From Myxococcota bacterium (GTDB lineage: Bacteria; Myxococcota_A; UBA9160; UBA6930), in contig JANQOX010000015.1 in NCBI GenBank assembly GCA_028285625.1, forward strand, positions 1 through 64,000: 64,000 nucleotides of DNA, written 5' to 3'. Below are positions 10,192 to 18,582 of this stretch, piece by piece. Both the position numbers and the translations under genes were made by a program. Below the pieces are notes generated by a model. That model made no database searches, was not told the origin of the DNA, and saw only the letters and a list, made by a program, of their open reading frames with translations. Numbering within the stretch: position 1 is the first letter of the stretch; each line of letters begins with the position of its first letter.

Positions 10192-10763
10192 CGACTCTCC
10201 TCCCCCGCGAGCTACGGGTTTCTTTGGTCTGGGCCTTCTTGGTCGTGTGCCCCGCGAGTGCAGAGCCAGAGATTCCTGCAGGACCCGCGACTCCCATCTC
10301 GTTGGTCAGGACGGAGAACTACCGATATGTCGAGGAGTCAATCGAGCCCGTTGAGATCATTGGGGCGCAACCATCGTCCGAACGGTCTCGTGCGACCCCT
10401 CTCGATGCTTGCATCGGCCAGCTCTCTTCGTTGTTCGAACTCGACCACGAAGGGTGGGTCAGTTCCTGGAGGCCCGAGGAACAAACTGCCGCGCGCGAGA
10501 GTTATCCGGTGGCCGACTTTGTCTCCAACGGTCTCCCGGGATCACGGGTGTCAATCACGGGGCTCGTCCGGACGGGCCCCTATCGTCTGGTCCTGTTCGA
10601 GGTCTTCCTTGCTGACGATGACAGCGATGTCCCCTTGGAACTCACGGCTGTGTTCCGGGAGGTGGGAGGCGAGTTCTTGGCCACGCGGGAGCTCCGGGCG
10701 GATCGCCTCATGATCGCAGAGCCGTGGTACAGCGGTGAGACAGATGAGCTCATTGCAGAGTAG
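10188..10763 (+). CDS. Small secreted protein, translationally coupled to the giant surface protein
   Basis: 191 residues from GTG 10188, which overlaps the stop of the giant gene in a GTGA quartet. I preferred this start because it puts a clear signal peptide (basic start, hydrophobic SLVWAFLVV, cleavage near ASA) at the N terminus; the open frame extends upstream without such a feature. No family is recognised. The mature part is acidic and has a single Cys. It looks distantly related to the next gene product: both have a QL..(4 residues)..LD patch followed by a (W/F)VS patch, an (L/V)V(L/V)FE strand, and FLAT.EL against FATDEL near the end. GC is lower than in the surrounding genes. The coupling suggests a partner of the C-terminal module of the giant protein. 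Confidence 0.75.
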   Translation: MTTLLPRELRVSLVWAFLVVCPASAEPEIPAGPATPISLVRTENYRYVEESIEPVEIIGAQPSSERSRATPLDACIGQLSSLFELDHEGWVSSWRPEEQTAARESYPVADFVSNGLPGSRVSITGLVRTGPYRLVLFEVFLADDDSDVPLELTAVFREVGGEFLATRELRADRLMIAEPWYSGETDELIAE

Positions 10764-11277
10764 GGCTGCACTGTTGCTCTCTCTCATTCCGCTCTTGCTG
10801 GGAGCCGGAGTCGAGAAGACCTTTGTGGTCACGCGAACAGCGGCGATCGTGCACCGGGAGTATGTCGGCGAGGTCGCCGCGGCGGGAGTGCAGGTGGCAT
10901 CTGGGCCCGAGGCGGTTGCGCTGGAGCAGTTGCGGGCGATCGTTGCGCTGGATGTGAGCCGCTTCGTCTCTACTCTCGATCCGGAATCTGCGAGCCGCTT
11001 CACTAGTCAGCATCCCGCTGGCAGTGCGAGCGAGGGTGAGCTTCTCGCTGACTGGTCTGGCATCGCGTCGTCGACGGTTCTGTTGCGATCCTGGACGGAG
11101 TTTCAGGACTATGTCGTTGTCGCCTTTGAGGCGCGGTCGAGCGCAGGGACACGCATCGTGCCCGTCGCGGTGCGCCGGTTCGGGTTGACCCACTTCGCTA
11201 CGGACGAACTCGAGGGCCACCCGGTTCTGGACTTCGTCGTCAGTGGCCGCACGCAATCCAGTGTTCAGGTGCGCTGA
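10744..11277 (+). CDS. Small secreted protein, likely relative of the preceding gene product
   Basis: 177 residues from ATG 10744 (a GTG at 10735 is an alternative). It overlaps the previous gene by 20 bases, so the two are probably co-translated. The N terminus is a signal peptide (LLLSLIPLLLGAG). The mature part has a helix with QLRAIVALDVSRFVS, then a strand YVVVAFEAR and a FATDEL patch that parallel the upstream protein. The overall plan (a helical start, then alternating strands) would suit a cystatin- or NTF2-like fold, but no family is recognised. Base composition matches the preceding gene and differs from the GC-rich genes further out. Confidence 0.75.
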   Translation: MSSLQSRAALLLSLIPLLLGAGVEKTFVVTRTAAIVHREYVGEVAAAGVQVASGPEAVALEQLRAIVALDVSRFVSTLDPESASRFTSQHPAGSASEGELLADWSGIASSTVLLRSWTEFQDYVVVAFEARSSAGTRIVPVAVRRFGLTHFATDELEGHPVLDFVVSGRTQSSVQVR

Positions 11278-11295
11278 GGTTCGGGAGCCGTGCCA

Positions 11296-14200
11296 GTGAA
11301 GTCCTCACCTCTAGTACGCATCGTTGCCTCGATCTTGGTTGCTCTAGGAGCGCTCCCGTCCGCAATCCACGCCCAGGAGGCCATCTGCGCGCGGGTGAAG
11401 ATCGAGATCGAGCAGGAGTTGTCGCTGGAGCGGCAGGCGTTCGAGGCGCGGATGCGGATCAACAATGGGCTCGACACGCTCGATCTCCAGGACATCGAAG
11501 TCGAGGTGCTGTTCACGGACGAAGAGGGCGGGCTGGTTCCTGCGACGTCCGATCCGGATGCGGTCGGGGCGACCTTCTTTCTGGGGGACCCGCAGCTCGA
11601 TGGGATCTCGGGCGTAGACGGCTCGGGTGTCGTCCCGCGATCGAGCAGCGGCGAGGTGCGCTGGCTCATCATCCCGGCACCGGGCGCCGCGGATGGGCAG
11701 ATCGAGGGCAAGCGATACTTCGTCGGGGCGGTCCTTCGATACACCTTCGGCGGCCAGGTCGAAGAGGTCGTCGTCGCGCCGGACTTCATCGTGGTGAAGC
11801 CGCAGCCCCAGTTGGCGCTCGACTACTTCCTGACGCGCGAGGTGCGTGCGGACGATCCCTTCACGCCCGAGATCGAGCCGATCGAGCCCTTCACGCTGGG
11901 TCTGCGCGTTCAGAATGCGGGGTCCGGGGTCGCGCGGAACGTGAACCTGGCTACGGGGCAGCCCCGGATCGTCGAGAACGAACAGGGCCTGTTGATCGGA
12001 TTCCGGATCACGGACGGCTTCGTCGACGACGAGCCGGCGTCGCCGGATCTCTCGCTCCCCTTTGGCGACATCCTGCCAGGTGACGCGGCGACGGGGCGTT
12101 GGTCGATGGAGACCGATCTGTCCGGTGAGTTCGTCGAATTCGACGTCACCGTGACACATGCCGACGAGCTCGGCGGGGCCGTCACGTCGCTGATCACCTC
12201 CGCGACCGCACACTCGCTGATTCGCGACGTCCGTGTCGACGCGCCCGGCCGGGATGCCGTGCGCGACTTCCTCGCCCAGGACGATGGTCCGCTCGTGGTG
12301 TACGAAAGCGACTCGGTCGATACCGAGGTGGCTGATCACTCCGACGTCGCGACGTTCACCCTGTTCGGCAGCTCGGGTCCGATCCAGGTCTACGACATGA
12401 CGCTCCCACCGACCGCCGGGCCGCTCTATGCGTCGGTCGAGGACCCCGAGGGCGGTGCACTCGAAATTCGACGGGTCGTCCGCGAGGACGGCAAGGAGAT
12501 CCCCTTCGAGAACGCCTGGCTCCAGGCTTCGGGCGTGGGCGACGAGACAGAGCACTTCGTGCGCCTCTTCGACGTGAACGGCGGCGGCACCTACCGCTTC
12601 GAGATGGGCGCGCCGCTCGAGGTGCCGCTGCCTCCGGTCATCGCGTTCTTTGGCGAACGCACGATCGAGGTCGGTACCGGCCGCCGCGGCTTTGCCGTCA
12701 ACGCTTCCGACCCGAACGGGACGATCCCGGCCCTTTCGGTGGAAGGTTTGCCCGCGGGTTCGACCTTCCTGGACGGCGGCGACGGTTCGGGGCTCGTCGA
12801 GTGGGAGCCCACGATCGACCAGGTCGGGCGGTACCCCATCACGATTCGGGCAACCGACGGTGTGCTGTCCGCAGCTCGACGTGGGGCGCTGATCGTGGTT
12901 GCTCCGAACGACCTGGACGGCGACGGCATGCCGGATGATGAGGAGCTTGCGGCGTTCGGGACCACCGACCGCGACGGGACGGGCGACCTCGACGGCGACG
13001 GCATCCTCGATCGGGACGAGCTCGCACGGGGCCTCGACCCCAACTTTCCCGGGATCGGGGGCGTCCCGCTGCTCGTCGCGCCGATCCCCGGATCGAAGGT
13101 GGCCATCGCGGATCCGCTTCTCGTGGTCGAGAACGCGCCTCACGGCGCAAACCCGGTCTTCTACGAGTTCGAGCTCTTCGAGGGCGATGATCTGATCCAA
13201 CCGCTCGCGATCAGCGGTCCGCTTCCCGAATCGCTCGGAGAGACCTCCTGGCGGGTGCCTCTCGTACTCGATGAAGACGCAGCCTACGTGTGGCGCGCGC
13301 GACTCGTGGACGGAGACCTCAACAGCGAGTGGACGTGGGGCGACTTCGTGGTCGACGCCCAGAATGCGACGCCGTCGCCCCCCATCCCGAGCGCCCCGGT
13401 CGAAACCGTGCCCGGGCCGCGTCCCACGCTCGAAGTGGCGAACGCGACCGACCCCGATGGCGACCCGCTCCGCTACGCCTTCCTGCTCTTCGAGGATGTC
13501 GGGCTCACCCAGGAGGTTGCGCGGGTTTCGGGCCTCCCGGCGGGCGCGGACGGCTTCACGCGTTGGGAGCCCCCGGTCGATCTCGCTTCGGGCGCCACCT
13601 ACTTCTGGCTCGCAGGGGCCGAGGACCCCGAGGGTGCCTCGGCGGCCTCCGGGCTCGCGAGCTTCCAGGTCGACGCCGGCAACCAGCCGCCGCCGGCGCC
13701 GAGCGTTCTCGAGCCGGCGATCGGCTCGGTGCTCGCCCTCGGATCGGCCGAGCTGGTCGTGATCGCCGCCGACGACCCGGAGGGTTCGCAGGTCTCGGTC
13801 TTCTTCGAGCTCGACCGCTCGCCCGACTTCGCTTCGAGTGAGCTCCTGCAGTCCGGGCCGATCCTGCCGGAGTCGCCCGCACGCTTCGCGGTGGCCGGGC
13901 TCGCGGACGGCGACTATTTCTGGCGCGCTCGCGCCTCGGACGGGTCGGCGTCGAGCGCGTGGACGCTCGGCCGCTTCGCGGTGCAGGCCTCGAACCAGGC
14001 GCCGCCCACGCCCGTACTGGCGAACCCGGGTGAGGACGCGGCGGTCGAGCTTCTCCGCCCGCCCCTCACCGTCGTTCCCGTCGAGGACCCGGATGGCGAC
14101 GCCGTCGGGTACGAGTTCGAGGTCTTCCGTGATCCCGCGCTCGTCGACCGTGTCTTCGCCGGGCGCAGCGACGCGCCGACCTGGCGCCTGGTGTTCCCGC

Positions 14201-15609
14201 TCGAAGCGGGCCGTCCCTTCTTCTGGCGCGCGCGGGCCATCGACGAGGCGGGCGCGGCAAGCGCCTTCAGCGAGGCCCAGCGCTTCTTCGTCGTGCCCGA
14301 TGGAGTGGACGATCCCCCCCGCATCCGGTTGCTCGCGCCCGATTCGCCGCGCACGGTGCTCGGCGGGACCGTGGCGGTCCAGTGGTCGGACGCCGATCCC
14401 GACTCCAACGCCGTCGTACGGGTGCTCGCCAACGGCGCCACGCAGGCGACGCGTCCCGAAGACCCGGACGGTTCTGGCGACCGCTTCGAATGGCCGGTCG
14501 AGGGGCTCACCGCGGGGGACTACCAGCTGCGCGTCGAGATCGAAGACCCGTCGGGTCAGGATGCAGACGACGCGTGCTGCCTCGTGACGGTCGTCGAGCA
14601 AGCCTCCGGGGTCACGGTGGTCGCCCCGGCCGATCCCGTGACCGACGAGGCCGGCGTGGCGATGCCCACGACGCAGGTGGTGCTCGATGTGGAGCCTCTG
14701 CCCGGAGCAACCGTCGTCATCCCGGTCTCGACGAGCGACCCGACCGAGGGCATGGCGAGTCGGAGCTTCCTGCAGTTCACAGACGCCGACTGGGACGTTC
14801 CGCAGCCGATCATGAGCGCGGGTGCAGACGATTGCGTGATCGATGGCGACGTGGCTCACCGGCTCGTCCTGGGTGCCATCACGAGCGACGACCCGCGCTT
14901 CGACGGGCTCGACCCCGCCGACGTGGACCTGACCAACCTCGACAACGAGACCCCAGGTCAGGAGCTCTTCGTCTGCACCTACCAGCTGGTGGGCCAGACG
15001 CCCATCGAGGGGGGCGCCCGTGTCGAGGCGGAGTTCCGTGCCGTGCTCGAGAACCGGGGCGCGGACCCGCAGCCTGCCTCGACGGGTACGCCGAGCCTCG
15101 CCCCGTCGGGCATGGAGCTGGTCGGGGACGGCGCCGTCGACTTCCCCTCCGTGGCGCCCGGAGGCTCCGAGGCATCGGTCGGGACGTTCGTCGTCCGGTT
15201 CGCCCCGGCCGCGGGATTCGACCCGGCCAAGCTCTCCTGGGCGATCGAGGCCGTCTCCAACGACCAGGACGAGGACGGCGTCCTCGACGGGGCCGACAAC
15301 TGCCCGTTCACCCCGAACGCCGGCCAGGAGGACGTGGGTGGCATCGGCTTCGGCTCGGCGCCGGACGGCATCGGGGACGCCTGTCAGTGCGGCGACGTGA
15401 CGGGCAATGGGGTGGTCACCAACGGCGACGCCCTCCAGATCCGGCGTTCGCTCCTGGTGCCGCCGACTGCGACCCTGGGGGACCCGGCACTATGTGATGT
15501 GGGAGGTAGCGCCTCGTGCTCCGGGGCCGACTCCCTCATCATCCGGCGCGCCCTGCTGAACCCGCCGACCGCGGCGATCAGCCAGCAATGCGCCCCTGCG
15601 AACCCCTAG
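11296..15609 (+). CDS. Large secreted Ig-like protein with TSP3-type and dockerin-like repeats
   Basis: 1437 residues. I chose GTG 11296 because GGGAG (11283-11287) is 8 bases away; GTG 11290 is the alternative. The signal peptide ends near IHAQ. Residues ~1-430 form a CARDB- or choice-of-anchor-like region, ~440-540 look like a putative Ig domain (FFGERTIEV to WEPTIDQVGRYPITI), and ~540-585 have Ca-binding DLDGDG/DGDGILDRDE repeats. Several ~100-residue Fn3/Ig modules follow, each with a (F/Y)FWRARA-type strand. A thrombospondin type 3-like stretch (DQDEDGVLDGADNCPFTP) precedes a C-terminal pair of dockerin-like loops (about 1366-1435) that share IRR(S/A)LL.PP. Dockerins normally bind cohesins. 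No cohesin is evident here, so calcium-stabilised assembly on the cell surface is only an inference. Confidence 0.85.
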   Translation: MKSSPLVRIVASILVALGALPSAIHAQEAICARVKIEIEQELSLERQAFEARMRINNGLDTLDLQDIEVEVLFTDEEGGLVPATSDPDAVGATFFLGDPQLDGISGVDGSGVVPRSSSGEVRWLIIPAPGAADGQIEGKRYFVGAVLRYTFGGQVEEVVVAPDFIVVKPQPQLALDYFLTREVRADDPFTPEIEPIEPFTLGLRVQNAGSGVARNVNLATGQPRIVENEQGLLIGFRITDGFVDDEPASPDLSLPFGDILPGDAATGRWSMETDLSGEFVEFDVTVTHADELGGAVTSLITSATAHSLIRDVRVDAPGRDAVRDFLAQDDGPLVVYESDSVDTEVADHSDVATFTLFGSSGPIQVYDMTLPPTAGPLYASVEDPEGGALEIRRVVREDGKEIPFENAWLQASGVGDETEHFVRLFDVNGGGTYRFEMGAPLEVPLPPVIAFFGERTIEVGTGRRGFAVNASDPNGTIPALSVEGLPAGSTFLDGGDGSGLVEWEPTIDQVGRYPITIRATDGVLSAARRGALIVVAPNDLDGDGMPDDEELAAFGTTDRDGTGDLDGDGILDRDELARGLDPNFPGIGGVPLLVAPIPGSKVAIADPLLVVENAPHGANPVFYEFELFEGDDLIQPLAISGPLPESLGETSWRVPLVLDEDAAYVWRARLVDGDLNSEWTWGDFVVDAQNATPSPPIPSAPVETVPGPRPTLEVANATDPDGDPLRYAFLLFEDVGLTQEVARVSGLPAGADGFTRWEPPVDLASGATYFWLAGAEDPEGASAASGLASFQVDAGNQPPPAPSVLEPAIGSVLALGSAELVVIAADDPEGSQVSVFFELDRSPDFASSELLQSGPILPESPARFAVAGLADGDYFWRARASDGSASSAWTLGRFAVQASNQAPPTPVLANPGEDAAVELLRPPLTVVPVEDPDGDAVGYEFEVFRDPALVDRVFAGRSDAPTWRLVFPLEAGRPFFWRARAIDEAGAASAFSEAQRFFVVPDGVDDPPRIRLLAPDSPRTVLGGTVAVQWSDADPDSNAVVRVLANGATQATRPEDPDGSGDRFEWPVEGLTAGDYQLRVEIEDPSGQDADDACCLVTVVEQASGVTVVAPADPVTDEAGVAMPTTQVVLDVEPLPGATVVIPVSTSDPTEGMASRSFLQFTDADWDVPQPIMSAGADDCVIDGDVAHRLVLGAITSDDPRFDGLDPADVDLTNLDNETPGQELFVCTYQLVGQTPIEGGARVEAEFRAVLENRGADPQPASTGTPSLAPSGMELVGDGAVDFPSVAPGGSEASVGTFVVRFAPAAGFDPAKLSWAIEAVSNDQDEDGVLDGADNCPFTPNAGQEDVGGIGFGSAPDGIGDACQCGDVTGNGVVTNGDALQIRRSLLVPPTATLGDPALCDVGGSASCSGADSLIIRRALLNPPTAAISQQCAPANP

Positions 15610-15689
15610 CAGCGCCACAATAGGGCTCCCCAGACCACCTCTTCAGTGCCCGTGCTGCCGGTTCTCGTTGGCGCGCGCTCGAGAGGGCC

Positions 15690-16244
15690 ATGTCGTTCCG
15701 ATCCCTGCTGCGACCCCACGCTGCGCTGTTGCTCGCGCTCACGCTCATCGTCCCCATGGGGGCTTCCGCGCTGCCGGAGCTGCTCAGCCGCAAGGGGGCC
15801 GATACCCCGAGCCGCGACGAGAAGCCGGTGGACGTCCCGAGCGACACGCTCGACCTGTTCTTCGACGCCGGCGGCGAGAGGGTCGGGGCCTACAACATCG
15901 TCCTCGAGTTCGCAGACCCGGCCGCGTTTCGGCTCCAGAGCTTCGCGGCGGCCGCCGGGGTGCTGAGCAGCACCGACCCCGGAGGCGCGTTCTTTTCGAT
16001 CTCGGGCGAGTTCGTGAGCGGGCCCGCACCCGACGTCACCGAAGTCGGACGGCTCATCACGCAGGCGATCGCGGCGGGTTCGAAGCTCACCTATCGGGGC
16101 TCCTACACCGACTTCGACACATTCGAGGACTTCCCGATCTCCGGTGTGATCGGGCAGGCCGTCTCGTCGGTTCCCGAGCCCGCGCTGCTCGCGCTCCTGA
16201 CGCTCGCACCGCTCGCCAGGCGATGGTCTCGCGCACGTTCCTGA
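15690..16244 (+). CDS. PEP-CTERM sorting-domain protein
   Basis: 184 residues. The signal peptide (LLLALTLIVPMGASA) is followed by a short Lys/Arg/Asp-rich linker and one beta-rich domain of ~120 residues that resembles cohesin-like PEP-CTERM proteins (YNIVLEFADPAAFRLQSF). It ends with VPEPALLALLTLAPLARRWSRARS-type sorting signal: PEP motif, hydrophobic segment, basic tail. The last 22 bases overlap the start of the next gene, so the two are probably co-expressed. It is the second PEP-CTERM substrate of this locus and much smaller than the first. The (L/V).FDAGGERVGAYN-type start of the domain is reminiscent of cohesin-fold modules, which would give the neighbouring dockerin-like protein a possible partner. 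That link is a guess. Confidence 0.85.
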   Translation: MSFRSLLRPHAALLLALTLIVPMGASALPELLSRKGADTPSRDEKPVDVPSDTLDLFFDAGGERVGAYNIVLEFADPAAFRLQSFAAAAGVLSSTDPGGAFFSISGEFVSGPAPDVTEVGRLITQAIAAGSKLTYRGSYTDFDTFEDFPISGVIGQAVSSVPEPALLALLTLAPLARRWSRARS

Positions 16245-17029
16245 CGCTCGCGTTCTTCGTTGTCACGACTTCGAACCCTTCCGGCGCCCAGCCGGAGGCC
16301 GAGTGCCAGATCCCCGAGGCCCAGCGTGCGCGCGACGCGCACTGCTACATCGGGCCCAGCGAGATCGACCCGTGGATGGCACGGCCGTCTGCGCTGGTCG
16401 TCGATGTGCGTTCTCCGGACGCTTACTCCGCGGTTCGAATCCCCGGTTCGGTGCGGCTGCCCCTGGCGGGCGTCGCATCCGACGCAGCGCTTCGCCGGCG
16501 CCCGATCGTCCTGGTGGGAGAGTTGTTGGATGGACCGTCTCTCGAGTCGCTCTGCGCGTCGGTGCGCGAAGAGGGCGCCGAGATGGCGATCCTCGACGGT
16601 GGGCTCGCAAGCTGGGCGCGAAGTGGCCGCGGGTTGGAGGGTCGACCCGACGCGGTCGTGAGCGTGGGCCTGCTTCGGCCGGATGAGTTCGAGTGGCTGC
16701 ACCGCTTCGACCATGTGCTGACACTGCACGCAGTGGGGTCGGACGCCGAGCCCATCCCCGGGACGGTCGTCCTCCCCGCCTCGCTGGGTGCGTCGGCCAG
16801 GCAGGCGAAGATCGTCGCCGGGCTGAAGCGGCACGGTGGGGATGCCCGGACCGTGGTCGTGCTGGACGACCTCGCCCGAACCAGGGCCGACCTGGCGCCC
16901 TGGTTCGATGGACTGCCCGTTCCCCACCTGTTCGTCGTCGAAGGCGGCACCGCTGCCTGGCGCGCCCATCGCGAGCGCCGGCTCGCTGGCGAGCCGGCAC
17001 GATCGAGCACGTGCAGCGTACGCCGCTGA
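16223..17029 (+). CDS. Secreted tandem rhodanese-fold protein lacking catalytic cysteines
   Basis: 268 residues from ATG 16223, inside the end of the previous gene. The signal peptide (FLTLAFFVVTTSNPSGAQ) is followed by a first rhodanese-like domain (VVDVRSPDAYSAVRIPGSVRLPL ending in AILDGGLASWARSG) and a second, degenerate one (VLTLHAVG to FVVEGGTAAWRAHRER). Active rhodaneses have a Cys at the start of the active-site loop after the central strand. Here the loops read IVLVGELLDG and VVVLDDLART, with no Cys. The only cysteines lie near the mature N terminus, in SLCAS and at the C terminus. The fold call is firm. Sulfur transfer is unlikely, and a binding or structural role in the envelope is inferred. 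Confidence 0.8.
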   Translation: MVSRTFLTLAFFVVTTSNPSGAQPEAECQIPEAQRARDAHCYIGPSEIDPWMARPSALVVDVRSPDAYSAVRIPGSVRLPLAGVASDAALRRRPIVLVGELLDGPSLESLCASVREEGAEMAILDGGLASWARSGRGLEGRPDAVVSVGLLRPDEFEWLHRFDHVLTLHAVGSDAEPIPGTVVLPASLGASARQAKIVAGLKRHGGDARTVVVLDDLARTRADLAPWFDGLPVPHLFVVEGGTAAWRAHRERRLAGEPARSSTCSVRR

Positions 17030-17880
17030 TCCTCCTCCTCGGCATGCTCGCCGTCGCGACCGGGTGCGATCGTCGTGAGGCTGCCGATACGGGCGAGCAC
17101 GCGTTCGTCGATCGCCAGGTTCGCTACCGGGTCGAGGCGCGCAATCGATCGGGCCGGCCCATCGCCGCGGCACGGATCAGGCTCCTGGCGCCCGCTCGGG
17201 TGGCGAGCCAAGAGCTCATCGCCATGGAAGTCTCGCACCCTCACGCCGTGCGAGAAGATGCACTCGGCAACCGGGTCATCGAGGTCGACCTCGACCTTCC
17301 CCCGTATGGCTCGTCCTCCATCTCGGTACTTGCCGAGTTGCGGCTGTCTGCGAAGGCGCCCGCTGAGGGCCTCGATGAGGATCGCGAGCGTTGGCTCGTC
17401 GAGGAGCCCTCGATCGAGGTCCAGGCCCCCGAGATCCAGCGCGCGGCGACAGAGATCCAGGCCGAGGACGGCGCGCTTCCTCGGGCCATTCACGAGTTCG
17501 CCCGCGGGCACATCGAAGACGTGGGCTACCTGCGCGAAGAGAAAGGGGCGCTGCGCGCGCTCCGCGAGCGGCGCGGTGACTGTACGGAGTACATGCACCT
17601 GTTCGTCGCGCTGGCCAGGGCCCGCGGCGTCCCCGCGCGGGCACTCGCAGGCTGGGTGGTCGAGCGCGACGAGATCCTACGCGCTCGCACGTACCACAAC
17701 TGGGCGCAGTTCCACGACGGCGCGCGGTGGAGACTCGCCGATCCGCAACGCGGGATCTTCGGCGAACGCGAGGAGACCTACGTCGCCATGCGGGTCCTCG
17801 GCGTCGCGGACGGCGCCCCCCTCCGGTCCGCACAGCGCTTCGCTACGGCGCACCCGGACATCGAGCTGAGTCTCGACTGA
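17011..17880 (+). CDS. Transglutaminase-like lipoprotein
   Basis: 289 residues from GTG 17011, overlapping the rhodanese-like gene by 19 bases. The N terminus is a lipoprotein signal with lipobox VATGC. Residues ~25-130 form a beta domain. Residues ~150-280 are a transglutaminase/protease-like core with the full triad: Cys191 in RRGDCTEY, His229 in YHNWAQF and Asp244 in LADPQRG. Bacterial members of this superfamily cleave or cross-link peptides, and some sit in loci for envelope or exosortase-related functions. Co-location with PEP-CTERM proteins suggests a role in maturing or attaching surface proteins, which is inference. It is the last gene of the + strand surface run and converges on the tetR gene 4 bases away. 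Confidence 0.85.
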   Translation: MQRTPLILLLGMLAVATGCDRREAADTGEHAFVDRQVRYRVEARNRSGRPIAAARIRLLAPARVASQELIAMEVSHPHAVREDALGNRVIEVDLDLPPYGSSSISVLAELRLSAKAPAEGLDEDRERWLVEEPSIEVQAPEIQRAATEIQAEDGALPRAIHEFARGHIEDVGYLREEKGALRALRERRGDCTEYMHLFVALARARGVPARALAGWVVERDEILRARTYHNWAQFHDGARWRLADPQRGIFGEREETYVAMRVLGVADGAPLRSAQRFATAHPDIELSLD

Positions 17881-17884
17881 GCCC

Positions 17885-18544
17885 CTAGGCCGAGGACAGC
17901 TCCCGTACCAGGGTCTGCACCAAGAGGTCGGTCTCGCCTGGGCGCAGGCGGGCGCGGGGGCCTTCGAGCAGCAGGGTGGAGGCCAGACCCAGCAGGGTGC
18001 TGATGGTGTAGTGCTGCACGCGTAGCTGGCGCGCGCGGGGGGCGGGGGTGTCACCAAAGAGACGCTGCCACTCGTGGTCCCAGGCCCGGAACATCACGGC
18101 GCGCCAGTCGGTCTCGGCGTCGTGGTCTTCGCGCCGCAGGTGGTTGAGCAGGATCTCGAAGGTGGCCGTGTGGCCGCGGCCGCGGAGGTGCTCGAGCGAG
18201 CGGTCCACGAAGCCCCGGGCGCGCTCCTCGAGGGCGGCGTCCACCGGCAGGTCTTCGAGCCCCTTCGCGAACCTCGCGAAGTTGTCCTCGAGGACGGCGA
18301 AGAGCAGGCCGTCCTTGCCGCCAAAGTGGTGCTGGACGGCGCCCCAGGTGACCCCGGCGCGCCGCTCGATCTCGACGGCCGTGGTCCGGGCGAGGCCCAC
18401 TTCGGCGATGCTCTCCACGACCGCCGCCACGATCTTGGCGCGGGTCTCGGCCCGCCGTTCGGCCTGGGAGCGCCTGCCGACCGGTCGCGCGGCGCGAGAC
18501 TTCGGGACCTGCTCGACCACCGCCCCAGGGTATCTCAGAAACAT
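17885..18544 (-). CDS. TetR-family transcriptional regulator
   Basis: 219 residues from ATG 18544. GTG 18553 and GTG 18520 are in-frame alternatives; the last leaves a more normal length before the HTH and a longer promoter region. The N-terminal helix-turn-helix reads ETRAKIVAAVVESIAEVG, then TTAVEIERRAGV, then WGAVQHHFGGKDGLL, the standard TetR pattern. The C-terminal part is all-helical ligand-binding or dimer domain. The gene is divergent from the P450 operon with under 65 bases between them, so it most likely binds that spacer, represses the operon and is released by the substrate or an intermediate. The effector is unknown. Confidence 0.88.
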   Translation of the reverse strand: MFLRYPGAVVEQVPKSRAARPVGRRSQAERRAETRAKIVAAVVESIAEVGLARTTAVEIERRAGVTWGAVQHHFGGKDGLLFAVLEDNFARFAKGLEDLPVDAALEERARGFVDRSLEHLRGRGHTATFEILLNHLRREDHDAETDWRAVMFRAWDHEWQRLFGDTPAPRARQLRVQHYTISTLLGLASTLLLEGPRARLRPGETDLLVQTLVRELSSA

Positions 18545-18573
18545 TGCAGGCACTATGGAAGTGGTGATAGGAT
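18544..18573 (+). promoter_or_regulatory. Possible promoter of the first P450 operon
   Basis: TTGCAG (18544-18549) and TAGGAT (18568-18573) are separated by 18 bases and match sigma70-type -35 and -10 elements moderately. The ATG of the P450 gene follows only 9 bases after the -10, so transcription from here would give an almost leaderless mRNA. The element lies in the short spacer shared with the divergent tetR gene, where an operator is expected. I saw no convincing inverted repeat. Confidence 0.3.
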
Positions 18574-18582
18574 GCCGCCCTC

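Noticed and set aside
11344..14859. 1171-codon open frame on the minus strand
   Set aside because: It mirrors the plus-strand Ig-like gene in a GC-rich region, lacks a ribosome site and signal, and its translation is Arg/His/Asp-rich with no motif. High GC3 keeps antisense frames open.
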